Shown one piece after another: positions 12,161 through 22,704 of a stretch of 64,000 nucleotides of DNA. The notes under the pieces are model-generated. The model was not told the DNA's origin. It did no database searches and worked only from the letters and a program-made list of their open reading frames with translations. Origin of the DNA: Ostrinia nubilalis. Taxonomy: Eukaryota > Arthropoda > Insecta > Lepidoptera > Crambidae. Positions within the stretch are counted from its first letter, which is position 1, and each line of letters opens with the position of its first letter. The stretch spans positions 2,852,001 through 2,916,000 of the forward strand of contig NW_026973566.1 in assembly GCF_963855985.1 (NCBI RefSeq), in the 5' to 3' direction. Both the position numbers and the translations under genes were made by a program.

Positions 12161-13608
12161 CCCTACACTGCATTCAGTCCCTTATGTGGGACAACCAATA
12201 TAATTGATGCTTTTTCTGATTTGAGCCAAGTAGCGGCATCTATCATTACGTAAATAAAGTGACAACAACCAATAGCATCCATTTATTGCATTAGTTGAAA
12301 TTAGATGGCAGCACTATCTCGCTTAATCAGTCATTTAATTGAAAATTTTGAACGTCAGCCACGCGCCGTGCGTATTCATTTTGAAAATTTAATAAAAAAT
12401 AGTTGTTTATGAAATGCAACAGTGGATAAATTGTTTTCATGTCGAAATATCAGTGATCTAAACAAATGTAAGTATATTTTTTTGATTTGGCCGTGTTTCG
12501 ATACTAAATTTTTACAATTACTGTGTGTTCCCGATGTGTCACTTCATGAAGTGATGATACAATTTTAGATATGTATACTAATGGCATGATGTTGATTATT
12601 TTTGCATAGTGGCGAAGAAAACCTCATCCAGCGCTCAAATCCAAAACTATTTGACAATACTATTAGGCAATGAAGATGAACAAGACTCCTCAGGCCGAAA
12701 GTGACGATGACATTGCCTCAATTAGATCTACCCTCAACAAACTTTCTGAAACATTTAGCAATAAGTACGGATGACGAAGAGCAATTTTTTTCACTGAACA
12801 GGTATGAATTCGCTGCACCACTATCAGGGTCATATGCTGGTGATATGCAGCAGCATAATACACCAAATCCTAGTGGTTAGATCCTGCTGTTCCCTACATT
12901 CAGATTCGTGATGCAGTTGGCTTCACGAACACGTCAATCAACAGTTGTTTCTTCCGCGTCTGCTGCAAAAGACGCTTCTCCTACACCTGCTGTTTCCGTC
13001 GCCAGAATAAAGCAAAATATCAGCTGGAAAAAAAATTTACCATCCAACAAATCTTGAGTTTTGAGGGCAAACCGATCTAGAACCAGAAGTTGAAATTCCT
13101 TTGCAATATTTCTTGTAATTATTTGCCATTGATAAGAAATACCATGTCAGTAAGTAAACCAGTTTGAATAATTCAGCAATATCTACACTTCAATGACAAT
13201 ACAACTCAGCCACCAGCAGGCACTGCAGGATACGATCGTCTCCATAACTCAGACATCTAATAGAAATCCTAAAAAAAAATGTCAAGCTATACCCAAACGA
13301 GAAGCATTGTCAGTGGATGAGCAGATGTGCGCTACTAAGGCCTCTATCATGCTGCGCCAATATTTACCTAATAAGCCTCATAAATAGGAGTAATCCTTGA
13401 TAACTACTACACATGCCCTGTATTGATTATGCTTTAATTTAGGTAGGTCATTGCATGCAGTGCCACATATGGAACAAAATAAAAAAATCAATTTTCTCCT
13501 CAACTACTAGTTTTTTTTAATTTTAGCTGTGCTTCCCGTGTTCTAGACCACAAATATTACCTGAAAAGATTTTTTTTTCTAAAAACAAAAAAATCATGCA
13601 GTGTAGGG
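12161..13608 (+). mobile_element. Decayed piggyBac-like element
   Basis: The ends CCCTACACTGCA and TGCAGTGTAGGG are perfect 12-bp inverted repeats flanked by TTAA on both sides (12157-12160 and 13609-13612), the piggyBac signature. A piggyBac-type transposase fragment lies inside on the plus strand. The element is about 1.45 kb, shorter than a typical autonomous copy, and the frame is broken many times. Confidence 0.85.
12605..13387 (+). pseudogene. piggyBac-like transposase remnant
   Basis: The clearest piece is at 13193-13387 and includes LSVDEQMCATKA and LRQYLPNKPHK. This matches the conserved region around the last catalytic aspartate of piggyBac transposases (consensus near VDEQM followed by KPHKWGF). 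Here the frame stops directly after KPHK. Upstream, acidic stretches such as EDEQDSSG in shifted frames near 12670-12790 could be the N-terminal part. The first two catalytic aspartate regions were not found, so much of the gene is deleted and it cannot encode an enzyme. Confidence 0.7.
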
Positions 13609-13704
13609 TTAAAAGCCTAGTAGTCTATCATGGCCAAAAAAAGAACTAAATAGGCTTAATTTTAGGCCTAAAAGCCTATAGGCCCCGGGAACACTAATAC
13701 CCAA

Positions 13705-14235
13705 TGCTTGGACTGTTCCATCAAGGTTCATAAAACTACTTTAGCACTAGCTGATCTTTTGTTGTCTTCTATTGTTGACTTCATAAACTCAACGCAGAAC
13801 TAGGCAGCAAAAGGTATTTGACCGCAATTGCATGTGATGTTAAGTGAGATGCAGTATAAGATGGTAGATATCTACCTGTAAGTGCCTATAAGGTCTGAAT
13901 TATAGTGTTCAGGAGAGAGCAGCAGGCAGTGACCTGTTCGCATTATATTATTGAAGTGTAACCTGGTGGATGGTCATATCAGATGTATTATTATCTGCTC
14001 TGTAAGTTCTCATTAAATTATAGCATTATAGCTTCAATTGACCAGTCCGCTCCTGATAAAAGGTCTTTGATATAAAAATATTGTTTTATTATTTTATAGA
14101 AATCGGCACTCTTCGGTAATTCGGTCTCCAAATAATGCACTGGTAATCCGAATCATTTTTTGTCACATAAATCTGAAGATCATCTTCATAATGTCATCTA
14201 TGAAGCAAACACGTTTCATCTCACTATAATATTAT
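13705..14235. other. Spacer, no gene recognised
   Basis: No frame or repeat end was identified. It continues the sequence interrupted by the hAT insertion at 11084. Confidence 0.4.
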
Positions 14236-14386
14236 TTCTCGGGTCTTCTTGCAGCTGAGAACTGCTTGTGGGTTCACAAGCAGTTCGTTATTCAGTGAAA
14301 TATAAATCGAACCTTAACACGAAGCATCAAATACAATCGTGCGCGAGTTGTCTCCGTATTATTCCAGACGACCGCATGATGAGGTA
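14236..14386 (+). other. Exon-like segment with splice-site-like borders
   Basis: TCTTCTTGCAG precedes 14256 and GAGGTAAGTA follows near 14380, resembling a splice acceptor and donor. All three frames between them contain stops, so it could only be untranslated exon. The signal is weak. Confidence 0.15.
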
Positions 14387-14504
14387 AGTATACCGTCATT
14401 CTTGTTTCTTTTTCTTTTTCAGTATGGTACCTTGTTTTATAAAAAAAAAACATCTGTGTGTTCGTTAATCTTTTTCAGGTCTGGTGATTTCTGGAACTTT
14501 CTTT

Positions 14505-14750
14505 CTAACTGAACGGACCTCTGTGTGGTTATGTTCTTGGGTTTTTTTAAGGGAAAGGAGGCAAACGAGCAGACGAATCACCTGATGGTAAGTGATTACC
14601 CGCCGCCCATAGACACCCGCTCCTCGGTGAGTTACAGATGCGTTGATTGTCTTTAAGGTATTAGAGTCTCCTCTTGAAAGATTGTAGATCGTATTGGTCC
14701 GTAAATACTGCAAACGGCAGTTCATTCCTCGGTTTGGTGTCTGCAAATGG
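14505..14750 (+). repeat. Dispersed repeat (GCAAACGAGCAGACG type)
   Basis: GGCAAACGAGCAGACGAATC, CACCTGATGGTAAGTGATTA, CGCCGCCCATAGACACCCGC and GATCGTATTGGTCCG appear in the order known from a very common lepidopteran repeat. No coding frame is conserved. Confidence 0.6.
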
Positions 14751-14989
14751 TGATTGTGGATTTTCTGTTTTAAATGGTAATTTTACAATTTAAATCTATC
14801 TACCGCTACCGTAAAAAAAAATGTCCTGAAGCAGTGGTAGGGTTTATACTGGGGAGTGTAAAACTATCAGAGTGCTTTATAAAAGCCTACTTGCAAAAAT
14901 AAATTAGTAATGTTGGAAACTTGTGGCTATCTAGTCAGAATATTACGAATAGAAATGCTACCTTACTAATTTACAGAGACATCATACTA

Positions 14990-15480
14990 TAAAATAGGTT
15001 TTATCGAAAGAAAAACACAAAACTGTTTAGTGAATAATGGAAGGTATTTATTAAAATATTATTCAACAGTAATTAACAATATTTAATTACTTTGTGAGCA
15101 ACACAGTGGCAATATGGCCAGCAAATTAACACAAAATAACATAGTAACAATATAATATAACACAAAATAATATCAACACAGAGTTAATTATAAAAAAATA
15201 ACTTACATTCGGCGGAGAGAGCTCGATACTCAGGATAGTGAGATGTTCACTTGACGACTGATCGTAACAGAATGCCATTTGATGATCGAGCTCTCTTTTA
15301 TAGGCTCGAACAAACAACTAAGCGCGGCAAACGGAAGTGACGGTTAAAAGCAAACAATTATTTAAAGAATATCAAAATCAAACAATGCAAGCTGTCATAA
15401 AATATTAAACCTCATGAAAAACATTTTAGAAGCGTTAGCGGTTCCATTAAAAATCCATAAGTAATTTTTAAAATCAAAAT
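14990..15480 (-). repeat. Candidate solo LTR or promoter-bearing repeat
   Basis: On the minus strand a TATAAAAG box (15295-15302) is followed by AGAGCTCGATCATC, a GTAAGT donor-like site and, about 230 bp downstream, AATAAA near 15047. This order resembles the U3-R-U5 of an LTR. Clear TG...CA ends and a target duplication were not found. Confidence 0.3.
15295..15302 (-). promoter_or_regulatory. TATA box of the candidate LTR
   Basis: TATAAAAG on the minus strand, with a GC-richer initiator region 25-40 bp downstream. It is a sequence match only. Confidence 0.35.
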
Positions 15481-15539
15481 TCATCAACCGGATATTGAGA
15501 CATTTTATTTGTAAAAACAGTTAACTGCACCGCTTCAGT

Positions 15540-16250
15540 AGCGCTAGTGCTGTCTTAGCGAGTGCACGTTCGTTCGACCAGTTTTTTCAGTAGTGTTGTC
15601 AGTACATCTACCACTATCGATATCGAGGTTATTCGGAACCAGCTATGTGGTGGACATCAACCCAAAATGGACAAATTCCTCGTTAGGTCTTCGTCGAATC
15701 CTAACCTTCACAAGCGACAAGCCGATGAGTCATCATCAGCAGCTCGAACTGCAAAAAGGCAAGCCTTCGCCCGCTCTGTGGACAAGGGACGCCCACAATC
15801 CATCTTCCTCGAAAATAGCTTCGAGCCACTCCAAACTGATGTGGACACTGATACAGATTCAACTACACTGGAAAATACCGCTCAAAAAGTAAGAATCACA
15901 TACCACCTATCATCCTGGATATTCCCAAAGACTTCACACACGAAAAGATCAAAAACCTGGTATCGACATATACAAAAACTTTTCACCTCCAATGGAAGCC
16001 AAGGAAAAATATCAGTCGTCTGTTACTCAGCTGAGGCACACAATTCTCTCAAAGAAGGACTTCGAAAAGAGAATGTCAACTTCCTGACCTACTCCAGGAA
16101 GGATGAAAGGACACCTAAATTAGTTTTGCGTGGCCTACCTGTCTGCCTTCAACATGAACTACCGATTGAACTAGCAGCCTAGGGATTAAAAGACACCTCG
16201 GTAACGGTAATGAAAACCAAGAAAACTGTTGAATGCCCGCCTGATATATC
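15540..16250 (+). pseudogene. Jockey-type LINE ORF1 (gag-like), 5' part
   Basis: A GC-richer leader near 15540 precedes a frame at 15562-16182; the likely ATG is at 15667 (MDKFLVRSSS). The stretch KENVNFLTYSRKDERTPKLV followed by LVLRGLP matches the central domain of Jockey/TART ORF1 proteins, which coat the LINE RNA. A second run (IILDIPKDFTHEKIKNLV) is in another frame near 15910-15965, so at least two frameshifts are present. A TAG at about 16180 interrupts the domain, and coding similarity ends where repeat H begins at about 16248. The zinc knuckles expected next are absent; an equivalent downstream part exists in the separate Jockey copy at 40.5 kb. Confidence 0.65.
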
Positions 16251-16317
16251 CCACCAAAAACATTCTGTAAAAAACTAGCCAAGTCTCGATGGAGCTGCTT
16301 GTTTATCTCTAAAAAGT
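16248..16317 (+). repeat. Left piece of repeat H, copy 1
   Basis: ATCCCACCAAAAACATTCTG through CTCTAAAAAGT matches the reverse complement of 35137-35207. The remainder of this copy resumes at 24411 after the Gypsy-like element and a MITE. H copy 1 therefore predates the Gypsy insertion. Confidence 0.8.
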
Positions 16318-17515
16318 TGTGACGCGCCCCGCGACGCATCGACAGCCCTAGCACCGAGCGCAGAGATTTTGACAACCCTACGGCTGCGCAGCCGCACGCC
16401 GCACGGACCGAGCTAATATAAGAGACGACGGCGAGTGAGCCCGCCGTAGGCTGGACTTGGGTCCAACACCGCGGTGGGCAACCCTCTAGTTGGGTTCGCC
16501 ACTGATCGGGCGCCTTATGCGCTCGATACGGCCCGATCGCGAACGTCGGTCTGCGACCGACGCGGACGAGCCTGGGCTTCGCTACGCGAAGCCCACACTC
16601 GGCCTCGTCGGCACGCGCACCGACGATCGCCAAACGGCTAGAGTACCTTCTGTACTCGCCACTCTGCCCGGTGAAGCTGGAAAAGCTCCTCAAGCTACCA
16701 GCGCGCGTCCCTTAATAAAAAAAAAAAAAAAAAAAAAGGGCGCCTAGCATTCGCTCGGGAGCCATTGTAACAGCCAGACGTTCGCGCGCGCGTCTATCGT
16801 TCCCTCGGCTGCATTACACAGAGTCCCTAGCGAATAGCTATCCACATTGTTCCCTACTAACCTTGACTGTTCGACTCTGGCTTGATCCGATACCTCGTCA
16901 CTAATCCGCGGCGCCATAAAGCGTCGTGTCGAGACGTTCTATCGTTGATAGCCAACCGGTTCTCGTCCTTACCGAGTATTGCATGAGATACTCATCCCGA
17001 ACCTGCGGTAGCAATCCTGCTGCCACCCTTCCTGAACTTCACACCCCCTCGCCCCGTAGGTCCGACGCCTTTCCCTAGTGGTCGTACTCACTATCGAGGC
17101 TTCGGTCTCTGGCTCGAGCTAATCGGACCACATCCTACCCCCCTAGTTATAAGTATCCAGACTAACAGTCGATAAACCTCGCACAGGGCGCCGCCCCTCT
17201 CGCGGATACGAAAACTAGTTTCGGGACGTGAACCGGGCACGTCACTATCCCTCTTGTCATAGTAGACTTACAATTGTGGAATAACTTGCTCGTTATTTAA
17301 ATAATAGTAATTTAGAGTCAGTGAAACTAGAATAAGTAAACTATTGTGGAACCTGAATTACAAAGTGCCATTGTGTTATTGATTGTGCGTTTCCTTGGTC
17401 AAATATCCCTGAAGGCATCCTGGATAGGTACACATCCCTCATCGCAGAAGGCGAACTGGGACTTAGTACTAAACAGCGGGGTGTCAGACTGAGCTAGCTA
17501 AGACGCCCCGTTGCA
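16318..17515 (+). repeat. 5' LTR, Gypsy-like copy 1
   Basis: It begins TGTGACGCGCCCCGCG and ends ACGCCCCGTTGCA. Its U5 variant (TATCGTTCCCTCGGCTG) matches the 3' LTR of the same copy and not copy 2, which supports them as one insertion. A LINE tail occupies 16435-16737. Confidence 0.9.
16435..16737 (+). mobile_element. 5'-truncated LINE tail inside the 5' LTR
   Basis: GC-rich sequence ending GCTACCAGCGCGCGTCCCTT plus poly-A. The same end occurs at 27639-27716 and at 63826-64000 (minus). Compared with the uninterrupted LTR it replaces GACCGC-type sequence before GGGCGCC, so the insertion was accompanied by a small deletion rather than a clean duplication. It contains a stable hairpin (GGGCTTCG/CGAAGCCC). 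The clade is unknown. Confidence 0.65.
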
Positions 17516-17516
17516 A

Positions 17517-17527
17517 TGGCGCCCAAC
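17517..17527 (+). other. Primer binding site (tRNA-Lys type)
   Basis: TGGCGCCCAAC begins one base after the 5' LTR. It is complementary to the 3' end of the animal tRNA-Lys ending TTGGGCGCCA, the usual primer for minus-strand synthesis in such elements. Confidence 0.8.
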
Positions 17528-17627
17528 TAAATAACCCACGGAACCTACAGGGAACACCAGATCGCTAGACACAAGCGAAAGACCAAAAGGAAAGCAAAAC
17601 TTCGCACCAAATTGATAATCACACATG

Positions 17628-19320
17628 TCAGAACCGACATCTTGAATATACAAACTGAAGAAGACAGAACTTGAAAACGAGTGCAAAAGAAGAAACATAA
17701 AAACGGAGAACAGAACCGTACAAGAACTGAGACAGAATCTCACAGAAGTACTCAGAACCAAGCAGTCCCGTCAACCCGTCCAGTCCGCCAATAAATCCTC
17801 CGAAGAACAGTCTAACAGTGAGTTGCAAGAAAGGATTTTTTCCTGGCAGCTTGGTGACTGGAATTGAACCGCCACCGGTGCAGACGGAGAAGATGGTGAG
17901 TTGTCTGCACGTGAAAAGAGGTTGTCCGGCTTGCAGAAATTTATATAAGTTACCGTTTCTTGTATGAAATTAAAAAAAATGTAAATAAAACAGCTCCCTC
18001 TCAATTGACACAATTTATTTTATCTAGTAAACTCTTATACAGTTAACAATTAAGATATTATAACTACTGTAATAGATAGAGCCAATCTCAAGGGATTCAG
18101 GGTCGTTAATTAGGTTCGGTTTGGTGAATATTATTGCCACTACAAATTTCTTAAAACTCAGCCTAAATATTAAAAGACTCTACTGGTTAAGATAACTGCG
18201 CGATGTCAGGTCGGAAAGACTCCTACTTGAAGGATGGAAAAGTGGGTACCTTGGAAGCCATGCGGTTATAAGCCGTTACCCTGAACGTTCCTCTCTCCTT
18301 CCGGGGTCCAACGGGTCTCGCACACTTTTAGGCTACAAGCAGCGTCCTCCACGGCCTCAAGCGCGCAGTGCCAGATGAAGCTCTTGCATCTCCTCGACAG
18401 GAAAGCGTTCAAACTCTTGCAGAGACAGAGGTTTGATGACAAGGAGGAAATGCGAAGAGATCAGCAGTTTAGAAAGGAGAAATAATTCATACGAAATGAA
18501 GAGAAATTAAAATATATGAAATATCATCAAAATATTATGTTTAAATTATAAAATCCCGCATCTGAAACGAAAAATACGAGTGTCAGCATCACATGTGGAA
18601 CGTGGCATTAGGTTATGAAAAATCCAGCAATGGGAAATAAATACTTACGAAGACTGTTCGCTAATTTGAGCTTCACTCGCAGTCTTCAGCAACCCAATAC
18701 CCTCATCCGAATAGGATTTAGGGAATTTCTGAAAGAAACGATCACATGAAATACCACGTACTGGAATACGAAAAATATCAATCACGAAAAATAAATAAAT
18801 TCTCCGACGGGAACTTACCTCATGTGTGTTTATTTTTAAAATATATTAAGAAATTATCGTGGATGCATTCTGCATCACACGATTTGAAACACAGGGGATT
18901 ACATCCCCAAAAATAATAAAATTGCGGTTGCGCAAGATCGACCAAAATTCCAAAGTGATTTGACAGCTCAACCGACAGCCGCGAGTCATAGAGATCGCAA
19001 GACGTTTCGTTTCGCCGCTTAGAAAAGCAAACACCAATAAAAACCACGATGAAAACAATTTCCAGAACACCGAAAATACTCCATTAAAAAATAGAACAAT
19101 CAAAATAAAAACATTAGGAAATGTTTCACCAAAATATATTTGAATTGACTGAGCAAAAAGCGCCATCTATTGCAAACCTTCTTCAATCAAACTTCTAAAT
19201 CCGCCAATAGATGTCGCTAGTGGTACCCTAAATCCAAATATCGAGTAAGAAAACCAATTTGTGAAAACCAGCTAAAACCGCAACGTTACAGAGTCAGAAA
19301 CCGATTTTGAAGACACAGAG
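17628..19320 (+). pseudogene. Interrupted N-terminus of gag, copy 1
   Basis: The ATG at 17628 aligns with that of copy 2 at 28571. The seventh codon is TGA where copy 2 has TGG, so translation from the native start would stop at once. The frame then continues through the SAP-like N-terminal region to 17823, where a 1467-bp unit is inserted. The reading frame resumes at 19291. Confidence 0.8.
17824..19290. mobile_element. 1467-bp TG...CA insertion with GAGT duplication (LTR-like)
   Basis: It begins TGCAAGAAAGG and ends CAACGTTACA, flanked by GAGT at 17820-17823 and 19291-19294. Copy 2 provides the empty site (AACAGTGAGTCAGAAACC), proving the borders. TG...CA ends and a 4-bp duplication point to an LTR-type integrase, so this may be a solo LTR or a small non-coding LTR element. 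No coding frame was recognised. AATAAAACAGC near 17985 could be a poly-A signal. CGCCATCT-type words occur near 19164. Confidence 0.75.
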
Positions 19321-21234
19321 ATGCAGCAAGATCCAAACATGTCGTACACCGTAGATCAGACTGAAAGCATAACGGCCAGATGGAACCTAAGTTTTGACAC
19401 ATACAACGACCCAGTGGAGTTCCTAGAGCAACTGGACGAACTCATGTCATCGGGCGAGGTCAAACCAGATAAAGTGCTCAAAGTGCTCCCCAGATTCCTG
19501 AAAGGAAAGGCCGTACTGTGGTATAGAAATAATAAAAACTCGTTTACTACATGGAACGAATTCATAGAACTCTTCAAGTTGACATTTGTGAGCTGTGACA
19601 GTGACCTGTTAGCTAAAATAGTGAATTATAGGCAACATCACCGCCAAAAATTCACGGACTACCTGATTGAAATACAAACACTCATGCGCAGATACGCAAA
19701 AATGTCAAAAGAAGAAGAACTAAATAGAATCTACGAAAACATGAACGCAAAATACAAGTTTTATATCAAGAAATCAGAAGTCGACTCGATAAGCAAATTA
19801 ATACAACTGGCAAACGACTATGAAAATGTCACAGCAGAACGTCAAACTAGCTTCACAGAACGAGAACCACGAAATGATCACCACGAAACAAGCACAAATC
19901 AAGGACACAAGGAGACGGCATCATACATACACAATTACAACACAAATACTTGCTGCTGGAGCTGTGGAAAACAAGGACACTCGATGAAAGATTGCAGAAG
20001 CAAAAAGGTACTATTTTGTAACGGTTGTGGCAAGATCGGCAAAATGAGTAAACAGTGTTGTAAGAAAACAAGTGAGTACACACAGTCCATGACAATAAAC
20101 ACAAGTCCGCAAATTAAAGATAACCGTCCCTTCGTAGATGTATCGATACTAGGCGAAAAATATCAAGCACTCGTAGACACCGGCGCCACAAGATCATACA
20201 TCAACGACCAAGTGTACAAGAAATTCGTAAAAAGAAACCTGAAACCGAAAACAGTAAGCATAATAGCTAGCATGACAGATGGGCACACAACTCGAATTAA
20301 AGAAGCACTAGACTTGGAAATAAAAATAAAAGGAAAAACAATTAACCACCAAGTGTTATATCATCCACAAATCACGACTATACTGATCGGCATGGACATA
20401 TTAAATAGAATAGGAGCCAAAATAGAATGGCCCAAAGATAATATCAAGCAAGGGGAACAAGCGGGAACAACGTCAAGAAAAAGTACAGAAGCCAACATCG
20501 TACCTACATACGAAATGGCCGAAACACCGACAAGTAAGAAAAAACACAAGATCAAACTCGCACATGAAAAACAAATCAAGAAAAAAGACTATTCACGGAA
20601 CCCTAAAAGTCAAAAAGTAACAAATAAACACGTAACACGCTTAAAACAAGAAACAAAAGAAAACTGGATCCAAAAGAAAATTCAAGAAATACAAAAAACC
20701 GGAAACAAGGACTATAAAATGTCAAACAGCAAATTATACAGAAAAATAATAAATCACGCATACGGACCAAGAACAAAAACATCATCAGACTGGAAACTAT
20801 GCATAAACAACAATGAAAAAGACCAGATTCTGAAGAAAAACCACGATACACCAAGCGCAGGCCATCTAGGAACAGCAAAAACACTGAACAAAATATCACA
20901 GAGATATTATTGGCCCGGTATGTACAGAGATGTGTCAACGTACGTCAATAACTGCAAAACCTGCCAAGTTAACAACGCACGCAAACCCTGGAGCGCAGCG
21001 TCTACAGACCCGAGTAGACGACTACCCAGATCATCAAACCGGTCCACAGACTGGACCGAAATCCTCGAGGTCGACACCATCGACCACCCACAAGACCTGG
21101 ACTGGCGCGAGTCCGGCCCTGGAGAGGAGCCGACCCGAGCTGAGGACCAGACCAGGAGGCGGCCGGGGAGAAAGAAGAGGCGCGGCCAAATCCAGAACCA
21201 GCTGAAAAAGGCCAGTTACGTTAATTACTCGTAG
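19321..21234 (+). CDS. Gypsy-like gag-protease-integrase zinc-domain protein, copy 1 (5' interrupted)
   Basis: A 637-codon frame beginning after the 1467-bp insertion. Numbering from 19321: capsid-like gag region about 10-170; zinc knuckle CWSCGKQGHSMKDC near 211; a second knuckle-like motif near 231 in which the histidine is lysine (CNGCGKIGKMSKQC); retropepsin motif LVDTGATRSYI near 284; then lysine-rich linker; then an integrase H2C2 zinc domain (HDTPSAGHLG and CKTCQ) near 510-550. RT, RNase H and the catalytic integrase core are absent. After the zinc domain comes an arginine-rich tail with RRPGRKKRRGQ. The native N-terminus lies at 17628 and is broken. Copy 2 has the same architecture, so the deletion is ancestral to both. 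Confidence 0.85.
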   Translation: MQQDPNMSYTVDQTESITARWNLSFDTYNDPVEFLEQLDELMSSGEVKPDKVLKVLPRFLKGKAVLWYRNNKNSFTTWNEFIELFKLTFVSCDSDLLAKIVNYRQHHRQKFTDYLIEIQTLMRRYAKMSKEEELNRIYENMNAKYKFYIKKSEVDSISKLIQLANDYENVTAERQTSFTEREPRNDHHETSTNQGHKETASYIHNYNTNTCCWSCGKQGHSMKDCRSKKVLFCNGCGKIGKMSKQCCKKTSEYTQSMTINTSPQIKDNRPFVDVSILGEKYQALVDTGATRSYINDQVYKKFVKRNLKPKTVSIIASMTDGHTTRIKEALDLEIKIKGKTINHQVLYHPQITTILIGMDILNRIGAKIEWPKDNIKQGEQAGTTSRKSTEANIVPTYEMAETPTSKKKHKIKLAHEKQIKKKDYSRNPKSQKVTNKHVTRLKQETKENWIQKKIQEIQKTGNKDYKMSNSKLYRKIINHAYGPRTKTSSDWKLCINNNEKDQILKKNHDTPSAGHLGTAKTLNKISQRYYWPGMYRDVSTYVNNCKTCQVNNARKPWSAASTDPSRRLPRSSNRSTDWTEILEVDTIDHPQDLDWRESGPGEEPTRAEDQTRRRPGRKKRRGQIQNQLKKASYVNYS

Positions 21235-21339
21235 CTCAACTTTATACCTAAGTTAGGTTTCTAATAGATAGATACAAAGCATAGTAATAATTGTCCAGTC
21301 AGTTCTCGTTCAAATAACTTTTTAAGTATTTAAAAACAG

Positions 21340-21620
21340 GGCAATAATATATAAGTATTAATTAACATTACGTAGTAACCCTGTTTAATCTAGATCATTC
21401 AGTTCTTGAATTTAATCTCGTCAAATAACATAATTATATCAATAACCTATAAGTATTAATTAACATTACATAGCAACCCTGTATAATCTAGATCATTCAG
21501 TTCCTGAATTTAATCTCGCTAAATATCACATATCAATAACCTATAAGTATTAATCATCATTAGATAGTAGCCCTGTATAATTTAAATCGTTCAATTGTTC
21601 TATTTAATCTCGTTAAATAA
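21340..21620 (+). repeat. Tandem repeat, about 95-bp unit, three copies
   Basis: Units begin near AAGTATTAATTAACATTAC and contain CCCTGTATAATCTAGATCAT and GAATTTAATCTCG. Copy 2 of the element has only about two units at 30845-31030, so the array length differs between copies. Confidence 0.7.
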
Positions 21621-22149
21621 CTATTGACGCAAATCACATTGTTATTTACTCGTAACTCGCAACCTAAAATCACACAAATAACAAACCGGTTTGTTACTAC
21701 CAGCACTACCAGTTTCTCGATAACTTTTAAATAGTAAACAAACATTGTAAGAACGATTCACCGAGCGAGCTCATTTGCATATTATCAGTAGAACGCATTT
21801 TTTCTATACGCCACGGGCGATCAACAGCACTCGCTTTCTAGATGACTCATAACTAGATTTTACCTGCCTAATGTTTGCGCGCCGCGCCAGGCTGCATTCC
21901 ATTTACGTTAAGATATTATAATATTATTGTAATTAAAACTTAACCCCTTAACTGCCATTGTCTTGTATAACTTTTAATAATTATAGAAATTATTAACATT
22001 AACCAGATGCCTATTCTGAGTATGGCAATTTAAATAATTAAACTAGTAAACTAGAAATAATAATAACAAGTGCCATGCATACTATTTTTGTATTAAATAA
22101 ATATTTCAAGTAATAATTGAATACTCGTAATAACAAAGTAAACAACTCG

Positions 22150-22490
22150 TTTAATTAGTTCATTAGTTCATTGTAAGCAAAAAAATTAAAGGTATTTTAA
22201 TAACATTGTTTCAAAACTAAGTTAACTAAAATTAGCGGTTAATTAGTTCATTGTAAGCAAAAAAAAATTAAAGGTATCTTAATAATATTGTTTCAAAACT
22301 GAGTTAGCTAAAATTAGCGCTTAATTAGTTCATTGTAACCAAAAAAAAAAAATAAAGGTATTTTAATAACATTGTTTCAAAACTAAGTTAGCTAAAATTA
22401 GCGTTTAATTAGTTCATTGTAAGCAAAAAAAATAATTAAAGGTATCTCAATAACATTGTTTCAAGACCAAGTTAGCTAATATTATTATAA
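22150..22490 (+). repeat. Tandem repeat, about 82-bp unit, four copies, before the 3' LTR
   Basis: Each unit contains TTAGTTCATTGTAAGCAAAA, AATTAAAGGTATCTTAATAA and TTGTTTCAAAACTAAGTTAG. The Gypsy-like copy 2 has about three diverged units at 31515-31770. The array lies 200 bp upstream of the polypurine tract. Confidence 0.8.
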
Positions 22491-22690
22491 GTAAATAAAT
22501 GTACTGTCATGTTTTTAAATAAAGAGTTATTATTGGGCTAATGATCAAGTACAAGTTCAGTCATGTTTTACATTTTAATTTATACTCGTTATGAAATTAC
22601 CCAAAAATAACTTATTATTGACATGAGTTTTAGTTGTTCTTAAAGAACCTTTATGTACCAGACTTGTGATTTTTCCAGGTAAAAATCTCC

Positions 22691-22704
22691 AAAACAAGGG
22701 AGGA
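22691..22704 (+). other. Polypurine tract, Gypsy-like copy 1
   Basis: AAAACAAGGGAGGA directly precedes the 3' LTR. The identical tract is present before the 3' LTR of copy 2. Confidence 0.8.

Larger units (their letters stand above)
11084..13696. mobile_element. hAT-type non-autonomous element with an inner insertion
   Basis: The ends TAGTGTTCCCGAGGCCTATA and TATAGGCCCCGGGAACACTA are inverted repeats of about 30 bp with one mismatch. Both are flanked by the 8-bp duplication ATACCCAA (11076-11083 and 13697-13704), the size expected for hAT. The outer parts are built from many copies of AGGCTTTTAGGC-like words in both orientations. No hAT transposase was seen. A segment near 11338-11600 resembles a separate common repeat, and a piggyBac-like element sits at 12161-13608. 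Confidence 0.8.

Noticed and set aside
14236..14386. Host exon
   Set aside because: Splice-like borders exist but all frames contain stops and no neighbouring exons were found; kept only as a very weak feature.
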